A program made the position numbers and the translations under genes. A DNA stretch of 64,000 nucleotides from Hoeflea sp. (lineage in GTDB: Bacteria > Pseudomonadota > Alphaproteobacteria > Rhizobiales > Rhizobiaceae): NCBI GenBank assembly GCA_020637795.1, contig JACKJT010000001.1, positions 1,612,001 through 1,676,000 on the forward strand. The letters run 5' to 3'. Below, in pieces: positions 57,297 through 64,000 of this stretch; position 1 is the stretch's first letter, and each line of letters starts with the position of its first letter. Under the pieces are notes generated by a model. The model was given only the letters and a program-made list of their open reading frames with translations. It ran no database searches and was not told the origin of the DNA.

Positions 57297-58401
57297 GGGG
57301 AGACTTTCCCTTGATAAGCACGGCGGCGCGCAGGCCCGTGCGGCCGAAACGGGCGATCCGGTCAAAGACCGCGTAGGGGACCGGGATATTGGCGGCGTCG
57401 GCAACCGTTTCGCCGACCTCGTCCTCGACCCAGGGATCATGCACGAAAATGTGGCGGCCGTCATCGCCGTGGGCAAGCACCCAGTGGGGAACCTTCTTGC
57501 CCATCATCAGGTAACCGCTGACCAGGATGATGGCGACATGCCCCTCGGCGAGGCGGGCGCGCAGCCAGTCGAGTGTGAAGGCCTCGGTGTGCACCGGCGT
57601 GCCTGCTTCGGCAACGCGGGCGCGAAAATCGGTCTGGGCCAGTTCCATTACCCGGCGCTTTTCCGGATCGCGCACGGTTTCGAGGAACAGCAGCTCCTCG
57701 GTCGAACACCAGACCTCGGGATCGAGCCCATGCTCGCGCGCCACCATGGCAAGGCCGAACGGCTCGCAGCCGCCGGGACCCGACAGCATGAAGACGGTGG
57801 TTGCCTCGCGCCAGAGCCGGATTTCCCAGACCGGATCGAGAAAATCGGGAGAGCGGAACCGCGCCAGCGCCATCAGCAGGCAGGCCGAACCGCAGGTGAA
57901 ATCGGTGGACTGCTCATAGAACGGGGTGAGCACATCCGGAGCTTCGGGTCCGCGCAACAGCTTTTCGAAGCGGAGGGCTGCCATGCCATCGGCATAGTAG
58001 TCGGCGACGCGGCCGATACGGTGGTAGCCCGCATTCTTGTAAAGCGCGATGGCGGGCGCATTGTCCTCGCGCACCTCGAGCCTGAGCAGGATGCGGTCAT
58101 GCTCCATGGCGGCTTTTTCGGCGGCGGCAAGAAGCGCCCGGCCATAGCCCTTGCCGGCATGGCCTGCGGCCACGGCGAGCGAATAGAGCCGGGCAAGTGC
58201 AGCGCCGGCGCGAAACAGGATCATGGCGTAGCCGCGGATCTCGCCATCGGCTTCCAGCACCAGCGTTTCGGCGGTGGGGCGGTCGATCAGCGTGCGGAAC
58301 GAGCGGCGTGAGATCCGGTCGGCCGGAAACACGGCCTTCTCGATCGCGTCCAGGGCATCGATGTCAGAAAGGGTGGCAGGACGTATCCGCTGTGCGGACA
58401 T
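57289..58401 (-). CDS. GNAT acetyltransferase fused to a C39-like cysteine peptidase
   Basis: A 370-residue two-domain protein. Residues 5-150 form a GNAT domain with the acetyl-CoA loop LAVAAGHAGKGYGRALLAAA and ALYKNAGYHRIGRVADYY. Residues 155-365 form a papain-like peptidase C39-type domain with candidate nucleophile Cys 170 (STDFTCGSACLLMAL), His 306 (KKVPHWVLAHGDDG) and Asp 322 (FVHDPW). The ATG at 58401 is preceded by GGGAA. The gene ends inside the ATP-grasp gene. The combination suggests that a peptide or amide made by the ligase is acetylated and/or cut. The substrate is unknown. Confidence 0.85.
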   Translation of the reverse strand: MSAQRIRPATLSDIDALDAIEKAVFPADRISRRSFRTLIDRPTAETLVLEADGEIRGYAMILFRAGAALARLYSLAVAAGHAGKGYGRALLAAAEKAAMEHDRILLRLEVREDNAPAIALYKNAGYHRIGRVADYYADGMAALRFEKLLRGPEAPDVLTPFYEQSTDFTCGSACLLMALARFRSPDFLDPVWEIRLWREATTVFMLSGPGGCEPFGLAMVAREHGLDPEVWCSTEELLFLETVRDPEKRRVMELAQTDFRARVAEAGTPVHTEAFTLDWLRARLAEGHVAIILVSGYLMMGKKVPHWVLAHGDDGRHIFVHDPWVEDEVGETVADAANIPVPYAVFDRIARFGRTGLRAAVLIKGKSPHV

Positions 58402-58658
58402 GGGCGTTCCCGAAAGCGAGTGATTACAGCCATTGGCGGCCTGCCCCTGAGGCGCTCGAATCATGGCTGATTTGTGTCGATCTGTCATCCTGGCATGATG
58501 AAATTCAGGCATGGCGTTGGAGCCGGCGCCCGCGGGAAAATGTTGACCCGGATGGTCGCAATCCCCACATGGAACCGGCTACGGGTCAGGCACTGCGGGA
58601 GAACTCCCGCGCGCACCGGCCGGGATGGCGCGCAGATGTTGAAGAAGGGAAGCCGCCG

Positions 58659-59369
58659 ATGATCATTGAAGCCGCAAGACTGGGCGGATCCAACCTGTTC
58701 GCACCGGCTTCGCGCTCGGTGCTGTTCAAGTCGCTGGGTCTGACCATCCTGCTTCTGGCGGGGCTGTGGTTCGGGCTCGGCGAAGCGTTTTCGCTGCTTG
58801 CCATGCCATGGCTCGAAAACCTGCTTCCCGGACTGCCCGACTGGGCCGGGTGGGCTGGCACGGTGGCGGCGATCATCGCCGGCGTCGGGCTCGCCCTGGT
58901 GCTGGCGCTGTTCGTCGCACCGGTGACAGCGGCGATGGCGGGCCTGTTTCTCGACGATATCGCCGAGGTGATCGAAACCCGAGACTACCCCGGCGAGGCG
59001 CCCGGCCGGTCGATGCCGCTCGGCCAGTCGATCCGGCAGTCGCTCGGCTTTTTGCTGGTGGTGGGGTTGGGCAACCTGTTCGCGCTGATCCTGCTGCTGG
59101 TGCCCGGCATCAACATTGCCGCTTTCTTCCTGGTCAACGGCTACCTGCTGGGGCGGGAATATTTCGAGTTCGCCGCCATGCGCTTCATGAGCCCGGCGGA
59201 CGCCAAGCGGTTGAGATCGCGCAACTCGACGACGATCTTCTTCGCCGGCCTGATCATCGCCGCCTTCCTGTCGGTGCCGCTCTTGAACCTGCTGACCCCG
59301 ATGTTCGCGGCGGGCATGATGGTGCATCTGCACAAGATGATTGCGGCTAAGGGTGTTGGGGGGCGGTGA
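58659..59369 (+). CDS. EI24/CysZ-like membrane protein
   Basis: A 236-residue integral membrane protein with about four to five hydrophobic segments (LTILLLAGLWFGLGEAFSLL; VAAIIAGVGLALVLALFVAPV; LLVVGLGNLFALILLLVPG; FFAGLIIAAFLSVPLLNLL). The segment MAGLFLDDIAEVIE and PGINIAAFFLVNGYLLGREYFE is the EI24/CysZ hallmark. CysZ of E. coli is a sulfate channel; that role is not shown here. The ATG at 58659 follows AAGGGA. It is divergent from the GNAT-C39 gene (257-base gap). Confidence 0.82.
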   Translation: MIIEAARLGGSNLFAPASRSVLFKSLGLTILLLAGLWFGLGEAFSLLAMPWLENLLPGLPDWAGWAGTVAAIIAGVGLALVLALFVAPVTAAMAGLFLDDIAEVIETRDYPGEAPGRSMPLGQSIRQSLGFLLVVGLGNLFALILLLVPGINIAAFFLVNGYLLGREYFEFAAMRFMSPADAKRLRSRNSTTIFFAGLIIAAFLSVPLLNLLTPMFAAGMMVHLHKMIAAKGVGGR

Positions 59370-59646
59370 ACGGCAAGTCTCAAGGACAGGATCGATTGGG
59401 GGGAGACAAGGCTTCACCGCTTTGAGCGAAAAATGACATCTGTTGCCGCGCGAAGGAACGCCACCTTTAACAGACAAGACGGCCGATCGATCAAACACGA
59501 TTGCACCAATGGGCACCTTCGCGCGCTCCAAAGGGACGTTAGCCAAATACCACGGCGCTCGACGCGTCCGGCCTGATCGCGCCCGCCGCCCAATTAAACG
59601 CTTGTTCGTTGACCACCATTGATGCCAGATTCAAAATTCCACGTGC

Positions 59647-59653
59647 AGGAGGG
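59647..59653 (+). promoter_or_regulatory. Ribosome binding site that fixes the GTG start of the PFK gene
   Basis: AGGAGGG lies seven bases before the GTG at 59661. The in-frame ATG at 59622 has no such site. Confidence 0.75.
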
Positions 59654-59660
59654 CATCTCT

Positions 59661-60881
59661 GTGTTTCACGGCAAGGTACTGGTCGCCCAAGGCGGTGGAC
59701 CGACGGCGGTTATCAACCAGTCCATGGTTGGGGCGGTGCTGGAATCGCGCAAGTTCCGCGCCGTCGAGTTGATCTACGGCGCCGTCCATGGTGTGCGCGG
59801 GATCCTCGACGAGGATTTCTATGATCTGACCCAAGAGACCACCCATAATCTGGAGATGGTCGCCAATACGCCGTCTTCGGCGCTTGGCTCGACGCGCGAC
59901 AAACCGGATCTGAAGTACTGCCAGGAAATCTTCAAGGTCCTGCGGGCACATCAGATCGGCTATTTCTTTTACACCGGCGGCAACGATTCCTCCGACACCG
60001 TTCGCATCGTCAACGATGAGGCACGCAAGGCGGGTTACGATCTGCGCTGCATCCACATCCCGAAGACCATCGACAATGACCTGGTCGAGAACGACCATAC
60101 GCCGGGCTTTCCCTCGGCGGCGCGGTATGTGGCGCAAGCCTTCATGGGCATCAATCTCGACAATGCGGCGCTGCCTGGCATCTATATCGGCGTCGTCATG
60201 GGCCGCCATGCCGGTTTTCTCACCGCCGCCTCGGCATTGGGCAAGAAATTCTCCGATGACGGTCCGCATCTGATCTACATGCCCGAGCGAACCTTCGAGA
60301 TCGACGGGTTCCTCAGGGACGTCAAGCAGGTCTACGACCGGCTTGGGCGCTGCGTCGTCGCCGTCAGCGAAGGCATTCATGACAGCTCGGGCCAACCGAT
60401 CATCGCCAAACTGGCCAAGGAGGTCGAACGTGACGCGCATGGCAATGTGCAATTGTCCGGAAGCGGCGCGCTCGCTGATCTGTTGACGCAGAAGGTCAAG
60501 GACGAGCTGGGCATCACGCGGGTCCGGGGTGACACGCTCGGTTACATCCAGCGCAGTTTCGTCGGATGTGTTTCCGACGTCGACCAGAACGAAGCCCGCG
60601 AAGTCGGCGAAAAGGCCGTTCAGTACGGCATGTTCGGCGATCGCGACGGATCGGTGACGATAAAGCGCACCGGCCACTACTCGGTCGACTACGAACTGGT
60701 CCCGCTGGAACTGGTTGCCGGCAAGACCCGCACAATGCCCGACGCGTTCATCTCTGCTTCCGGTCACGACGTGACCGACGATTTCCGGATGTATCTTCGC
60801 CCGCTGCTGGGCAAGGGCATGCCGGACGCCCATCGCCTTCGGCCAAACAAGGTGCCGAAGATCCTGGCGGGCCGGTCATGA
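59661..60881 (+). CDS. PPi-type 6-phosphofructokinase
   Basis: A 406-residue phosphofructokinase. The N-terminal KVLVAQGGGPTAVINQSM, the GGNDSSDT loop and IPKTIDNDL with Lys are characteristic of PPi-dependent enzymes: the ATP form has GGDGS and a glycine in place of the lysine. VMGRHAGFLTAASALGKKF and AFISASGHDVTDDFRMYLRP complete the fold. The enzyme would convert fructose-6-phosphate to the 1,6-bisphosphate with pyrophosphate, reversibly. I chose the GTG at 59661 because of the strong AGGAGGG; starts at 59619 (TTG) and 59622 (ATG) would add 13-14 residues. Most rhizobia lack a phosphofructokinase, so this gene is unusual here. It is in its own unit, 291 bases after the CysZ-like gene. ATP use cannot be excluded. 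Confidence 0.85.
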   Translation: MFHGKVLVAQGGGPTAVINQSMVGAVLESRKFRAVELIYGAVHGVRGILDEDFYDLTQETTHNLEMVANTPSSALGSTRDKPDLKYCQEIFKVLRAHQIGYFFYTGGNDSSDTVRIVNDEARKAGYDLRCIHIPKTIDNDLVENDHTPGFPSAARYVAQAFMGINLDNAALPGIYIGVVMGRHAGFLTAASALGKKFSDDGPHLIYMPERTFEIDGFLRDVKQVYDRLGRCVVAVSEGIHDSSGQPIIAKLAKEVERDAHGNVQLSGSGALADLLTQKVKDELGITRVRGDTLGYIQRSFVGCVSDVDQNEAREVGEKAVQYGMFGDRDGSVTIKRTGHYSVDYELVPLELVAGKTRTMPDAFISASGHDVTDDFRMYLRPLLGKGMPDAHRLRPNKVPKILAGRS

Positions 60882-61095
60882 GAATCCGCACTTGAGCGGG
60901 GCCGCGGCGTTCGGGCATGCGCGAACCGAACCCGTCGCCTCAGCTTGAAGGCATCGCCAGCGTGCAGGTTTTCCGAGACGCTGCGAACGCGAATGTTCCC
61001 TCCGGGCCGACAACAACAGTCAGAATCACCTTGCCTGGCTTCTTGCAACAGCTGGAACCGGCCACGACATACCGGTGCACCATGACTTCCACCCC

Positions 61096-61896
61096 TTAGA
61101 TAATCTGCTCAGGCAGTTCGACCAGCGGCGCGGGCACGTCGGTGGTCTTTTCCTTCGACTTGCAGATGTCGGCGATGACGCAGCGTTCGCATTCGGGCTT
61201 GCGGGCCTTGCAGCAGTAGCGGCCATGCAGGATCAGCCAGTGGTGGGCGTGGAACAGGTACTCCTCAGGGATGATCGCAAGAAACGCGGCCTCGACCTCG
61301 TCGGGGGTCTTGCCCGGTGCGATCCTGAGCCGGTTGCCGATGCGGAAGACATGGGTGTCGACGGCCAGCGTCGGCTCGCCGAAGGCCATCGACATGACCA
61401 CGTTGGCGGTCTTGCGGCCGACGCCGGGGAGCGTCACCAGTTCCTCGCGGGTGCGCGGCACATGGCCGCCGAAATCATCGACCAGTTTCTGGCTCAATGC
61501 GATGACGTTCTTGGCCTTGTTGCGGTAGAGCCCGATGGTCTTGATGTAGTCGCGGACCTTGTCCTCGCCGAGCGCCAGCATCTTTTCCGGCGTGTCGGCG
61601 GCGGCAAACAGCGCGCGCGTGGCCTTGTTGACGCCGGCGTCGGTCGCCTGCGCCGACAGCGCCACGGCCACCACAAGGGTGAACGGATTGACGTGCTCGA
61701 GTTCGCCCTTCGGTTCCGGCCGCTGGATCGAGAAGCGGCGGAAGATCTCGTGGATTTCCTCCTTCGAGTAGGGGATCCTGGGGCGGCGGGTGGCGGGCTT
61801 GCGCCCGGCCGCCGTCTTGGCTTGAACCGGCTTTTTCAGAGCCTTGGGCGCAAGCGGCGACACTTTGACGTGTTTTGGGCTCTTGGGCTTTTCCAT
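61096..61896 (-). CDS. nth: Endonuclease III
   Basis: A 266-residue bifunctional glycosylase/AP lyase for oxidised pyrimidines. The helix-hairpin-helix is LPGVGRKTANVVMSMAFG with catalytic Lys, and the catalytic Asp is in TLAVDTHVFRIGNRL. The iron-sulfur motif Cys-x6-Cys-x2-Cys-x5-Cys is CKARKPECERCVIADIC. An N-terminal 45-residue Lys/Pro/Ala-rich extension precedes the enzyme core. The ATG at 61896 is chosen over the longer frame. It converges on the PFK gene with a 214-base gap in which I see only short hairpins and no gene. Confidence 0.95.
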   Translation of the reverse strand: MEKPKSPKHVKVSPLAPKALKKPVQAKTAAGRKPATRRPRIPYSKEEIHEIFRRFSIQRPEPKGELEHVNPFTLVVAVALSAQATDAGVNKATRALFAAADTPEKMLALGEDKVRDYIKTIGLYRNKAKNVIALSQKLVDDFGGHVPRTREELVTLPGVGRKTANVVMSMAFGEPTLAVDTHVFRIGNRLRIAPGKTPDEVEAAFLAIIPEEYLFHAHHWLILHGRYCCKARKPECERCVIADICKSKEKTTDVPAPLVELPEQII

Positions 61897-61969
61897 TTCA
61901 TCCCTATAATCTGAGCGACATGTCCATGGCAAACTCCGGGGCACTCCCCGGCTGGAGACGATTGCAGCA

Positions 61970-62440
61970 ATGAACGACGAACCGCTGTTTGAGGCCGTTC
62001 TCAGCCCCTACCGATCGCTCGGCCGGCTTGGCTTCGTGCTGCTGATGGCGATCACGACCGTCATTACCGCCGTGCACATGGTGATATTCGCGCGGGTCGG
62101 GGCCTGGCCGGTGTTTGCCTTTTTCGGGCTGGATCTGGCGCTGCTGTTCGGGGCGTTCTGGCTGAGCTACCGCTCGGGGCGGATGCGCGAGTTCATCCGC
62201 ATGTCACGCACGGATCTCGAAGTGAAGAAGGTCTTCCCGTCGGGGCGGGCGATCGACCACCGCTTCAACCCGTTCTGGGCGCGGTTCAACGTCGACCGCC
62301 ACGACGAGATCGGCATTACCGGCATGCACATCAGCGGACAGGGCCGGCAGACCGATGTCGGCTCGTTTCTCAATCCCGACGACAAGGAAAGCTTCGCGAC
62401 CGCGTTCCAGCGGGCGTTGGCGACCATCAAGAAGCGCTAA
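61970..62440 (+). CDS. DUF2244 family membrane protein
   Basis: A 156-residue protein with two transmembrane helices near the N-terminus (LGFVLLMAITTVITAVHMVIF and PVFAFFGLDLALLFGAFWLSY), followed by a cytoplasmic or membrane-proximal beta-rich part (VKKVFPSGRAIDHRFNPFWARFNVD). This matches the DUF2244 pattern of alphaproteobacteria. It is divergent from nth (73-base gap). No function is known to me. Confidence 0.8.
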   Translation: MNDEPLFEAVLSPYRSLGRLGFVLLMAITTVITAVHMVIFARVGAWPVFAFFGLDLALLFGAFWLSYRSGRMREFIRMSRTDLEVKKVFPSGRAIDHRFNPFWARFNVDRHDEIGITGMHISGQGRQTDVGSFLNPDDKESFATAFQRALATIKKR

Positions 62441-62556
62441 GACGTTTCGCCGGGATCCGGCGTGTTTCGGGTGGCGGCACGAACCGGCGCATGATTGATT
62501 GGGCCCGTTGCCAAACGTGCAGCTGCGCATTCGACCGCACCGCGAGGAGCCAGAAG

Positions 62557-63453
62557 ATGACCGTGACCGCCCAGCTTGACCGAGACATCACCCCGAAGGG
62601 CGCTGACTACGACCTCGTGCGCCAGACCATCGAGCGGATCTCGCTCGACTACCGGGCGCAGCCGTCGCTGGAAGATATCGCGTCGGATCTCGGCGTGGCG
62701 CCGGGCAGGCTGCAGAAGACCTTCAGCCGCTGGGCCGGACTGACCCCGAAGGCGTTCTTGCAGGCGGTAACGCTGGACCACGCAAGGCGCCTGCTCGGAC
62801 ATGAAGGCCTGCCGCTGCTCGATGCGAGCTACGAGCTCGGCCTGTCGGGACCGGGTCGGCTGCACGACCTGTTCATCACCCACGAGGCGATGAGCCCCGG
62901 CGATTTCAAGACCGGCGGCGCCGGTATCGCGATCAGCTACGGGTTTCACCCCTCGCCGTTCGGCACGGCGGTGATCATGGCGACGGAGCGCGGCCTGTGC
63001 GGCCTCGCCTTTTCCGATCCAGGCGAGGAGCAGGCGGCGCTCGAGGACATGACCAGGCGCTGGCCCGGCGCCCGGTTCTCGCCGGACCAGGCGATGACCG
63101 CGCCTTACGTCAGCCGCATCTTTTCGCCGGAGCAATGGAACGCCGACCAGCCGTTGCGGATCGTGATGATCGGCACCGATTTCCAGGTGCGGGTGTGGGA
63201 GGCGCTGTTGCGGATTCCGCTCGGAACCGCCTCGACATACCAGGATGTGGCCCGCGCCATCGGCAAGCCGTCAGCCTCGCGCGCGGTAGGGGCCGCGGTC
63301 GGGCGCAACCCGATTTCCTTCGTGGTGCCGTGCCACCGGGCGCTGGGCAAATCAGGCGCGCTCACCGGCTATCACTGGGGCATCACCCGCAAGCGGGCGA
63401 TGCTCGGCTGGGAAACGGGGTGTTTGCAGGCGGGCACTTCCCGAGGCGCCTGA
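62557..63453 (+). CDS. AraC-type HTH fused to O6-alkylguanine-DNA methyltransferase (Ada/Ogt-like)
   Basis: A 298-residue protein with an AraC-like HTH (about 35-115: SLEDIASDLGVAPGRLQKTF, then LPLLDASYELGLSGPGRLHDLF) and a C-terminal methyltransferase with the active-site Cys 259 in SFVVPCHRALGKSGALTG. The N-terminal zinc-cysteine domain of E. coli Ada that senses methyl-phosphotriesters is absent. It therefore looks like a repair protein with a DNA-binding domain but a reduced sensor. The ATG at 62557 follows GAGGAG. Confidence 0.88.
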   Translation: MTVTAQLDRDITPKGADYDLVRQTIERISLDYRAQPSLEDIASDLGVAPGRLQKTFSRWAGLTPKAFLQAVTLDHARRLLGHEGLPLLDASYELGLSGPGRLHDLFITHEAMSPGDFKTGGAGIAISYGFHPSPFGTAVIMATERGLCGLAFSDPGEEQAALEDMTRRWPGARFSPDQAMTAPYVSRIFSPEQWNADQPLRIVMIGTDFQVRVWEALLRIPLGTASTYQDVARAIGKPSASRAVGAAVGRNPISFVVPCHRALGKSGALTGYHWGITRKRAMLGWETGCLQAGTSRGA

Positions 63454-63462
63454 GACCGCATG

Positions 63463-63494
63463 AAAAAATCCGCCTGGCTTGGCCGGGCGGATTT
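63463..63494 (-). terminator. Intrinsic terminator of gpmA
   Basis: Thirteen pairs (63466-63478 with 63482-63494, one G-U) with a 3-base loop are followed on the minus strand by a T-run (A-run 63463-63468). It sits between the convergent ada-like gene and gpmA. Confidence 0.85.
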
Positions 63495-63522
63495 GATTCG
63501 TTCCGATCGGGACGTGGCGCTG

Positions 63523-64000
63523 TCAGTGCGCCTTGGACATGTCACCGAGCACTTCCTTTGAGGCGACGGTGGAATCGGCGTTGAGCTTGTAGACCATGGG
63601 CACGCCGGTGGCGAGGTTGACCTTGAGGATCTCGTCGCGGGTCAGCCGGTCAAGCACCATCACCAGCGAACGCAGGGAGTTCCCATGGGCTGCGACCAGC
63701 ACGGTTTCGCCGCGCAGCACGCGGGGCAGGATCTCGGTCATGTAGTAGGGCCAGACGCGGGCGCCGGTGTCCTTCAGGCTTTCGCCGCCCGGCGGCGGCA
63801 CGTCGTAGGAGCGGCGCCAGATGTGGACCTGCTCCTCGCCCCATTTCTTGCGCGCATCGTCCTTGTTGAGGCCGGAGAGATCGCCGTAGTCGCGCTCGTT
63901 GAGCGCCTGGTCGCGGATCACCTCGAGACCGGTCTGGCCGATACCTTCCAGAATCAGGTCGAGCGTGTGCTGGGCGCGGATCAGAACCGAGGTGAAGGCG
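63523..64000 (-). CDS. gpmA: 2,3-bisphosphoglycerate-dependent phosphoglycerate mutase, 5' end cut by window edge
   Basis: The C-terminal 158 codons of a dPGM-type mutase that interconverts 3- and 2-phosphoglycerate. It has ALNERDYGDLSGLNKDD, the phosphatase-fold SLKDTGARVWPYYMTEILP and the second catalytic His in VLVAAHGNSLRSLVMVLD. The N-terminal RHG segment is outside the window. It ends DMSKAH. Its reading frame stays open to the window edge. Confidence 0.93.
   Translation of the reverse strand, partial: AFTSVLIRAQHTLDLILEGIGQTGLEVIRDQALNERDYGDLSGLNKDDARKKWGEEQVHIWRRSYDVPPPGGESLKDTGARVWPYYMTEILPRVLRGETVLVAAHGNSLRSLVMVLDRLTRDEILKVNLATGVPMVYKLNADSTVASKEVLGDMSKAH

Noticed and set aside
60917..61099. 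A 60-residue open frame between the PFK gene and nth
   Set aside because: It has no ribosome binding site, no family resemblance and overlaps the end of nth.

Overview
The window is GC-rich, densely coded chromosomal DNA from an alphaproteobacterium of the order Hyphomicrobiales (Rhizobiales). Gene content and order point to the Rhizobiaceae or a close relative such as Hoeflea. The genus is an inference from memory of gene order, not a database result. The strongest clues are the ubiB-ubiE / mutM-echA-rpsT / dnaA-dnaN-recF layout, irr divergent from fabA-fabB-fabI, praR between lnt and metK, and a manganese/iron Fur-family gene beside plsC and miaB. No tRNA, rRNA, CRISPR array, insertion sequence or phage gene was seen.

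Region by region: (1) 1-9,653 is the dnaA neighbourhood: a truncated ubiB with ubiE on the minus strand, then mutM (TTG start), an enoyl-CoA hydratase, rpsT, an 834-base non-coding stretch, dnaA, dnaN, recF and a MoeB/ThiF-like E1 enzyme. (2) 9,660-17,631 holds a 2-hydroxyacid dehydrogenase, an SH3-domain exported protein, ilvD, irr, the unsaturated fatty acid operon fabA-fabB-fabI, and a small ferredoxin-reductase-like flavoprotein. (3) 17,729-26,850 looks like an accessory block: a 1000-residue type V autotransporter, two AraC regulators, a YHS-GST-GNAT cluster, a small membrane protein and a membrane di-iron hydroxylase. (4) 26,993-39,415 is a long minus-strand run for translation and RNA metabolism; in transcription order it reads metK, trmB, rimP, nusA, ylxR-like gene, infB, rbfA, truB, rpsO, pnp. 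(5) 39,664-49,400 continues on the minus strand (transcription order nfuA-like, tsaB, rimI, fur/mur, plsC, miaB, phoH, ybeY, corC, lnt, praR). (6) 49,516-58,401 carries, in transcription order, a GNAT-C39 peptidase fusion, a RimK-like ATP-grasp ligase, glnD, murJ, trpS and a Usp protein. (7) 58,659-64,000 holds a CysZ/EI24 membrane protein, a PPi-type phosphofructokinase, nth, a DUF2244 protein, an Ada-like methyltransferase and a truncated gpmA.

Most of the window is housekeeping: replication initiation and clamp, base-excision repair (mutM, nth, ada-like), unsaturated fatty acid synthesis, ribosome maturation and translation, tRNA modification (miaB, tsaB, trmB, truB), lipoprotein and phospholipid assembly, and nitrogen signalling (glnD). 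Several perfect inverted repeats with T-tracts mark transcription ends.

The best candidate for an under-described system is the overlapping pair at 55,839-58,401: an ATP-grasp amide/peptide ligase with a large N-terminal extension, translated together with a fused acetyltransferase and papain-like C39 peptidase. This resembles a dedicated peptide-tagging or small-peptide synthesis and processing module. Other points of interest are a PPi-type phosphofructokinase in a lineage that mostly uses the Entner-Doudoroff route, the accessory autotransporter block inserted between fabI and pnp, and a 24-base perfect palindrome at the end of the usp gene.
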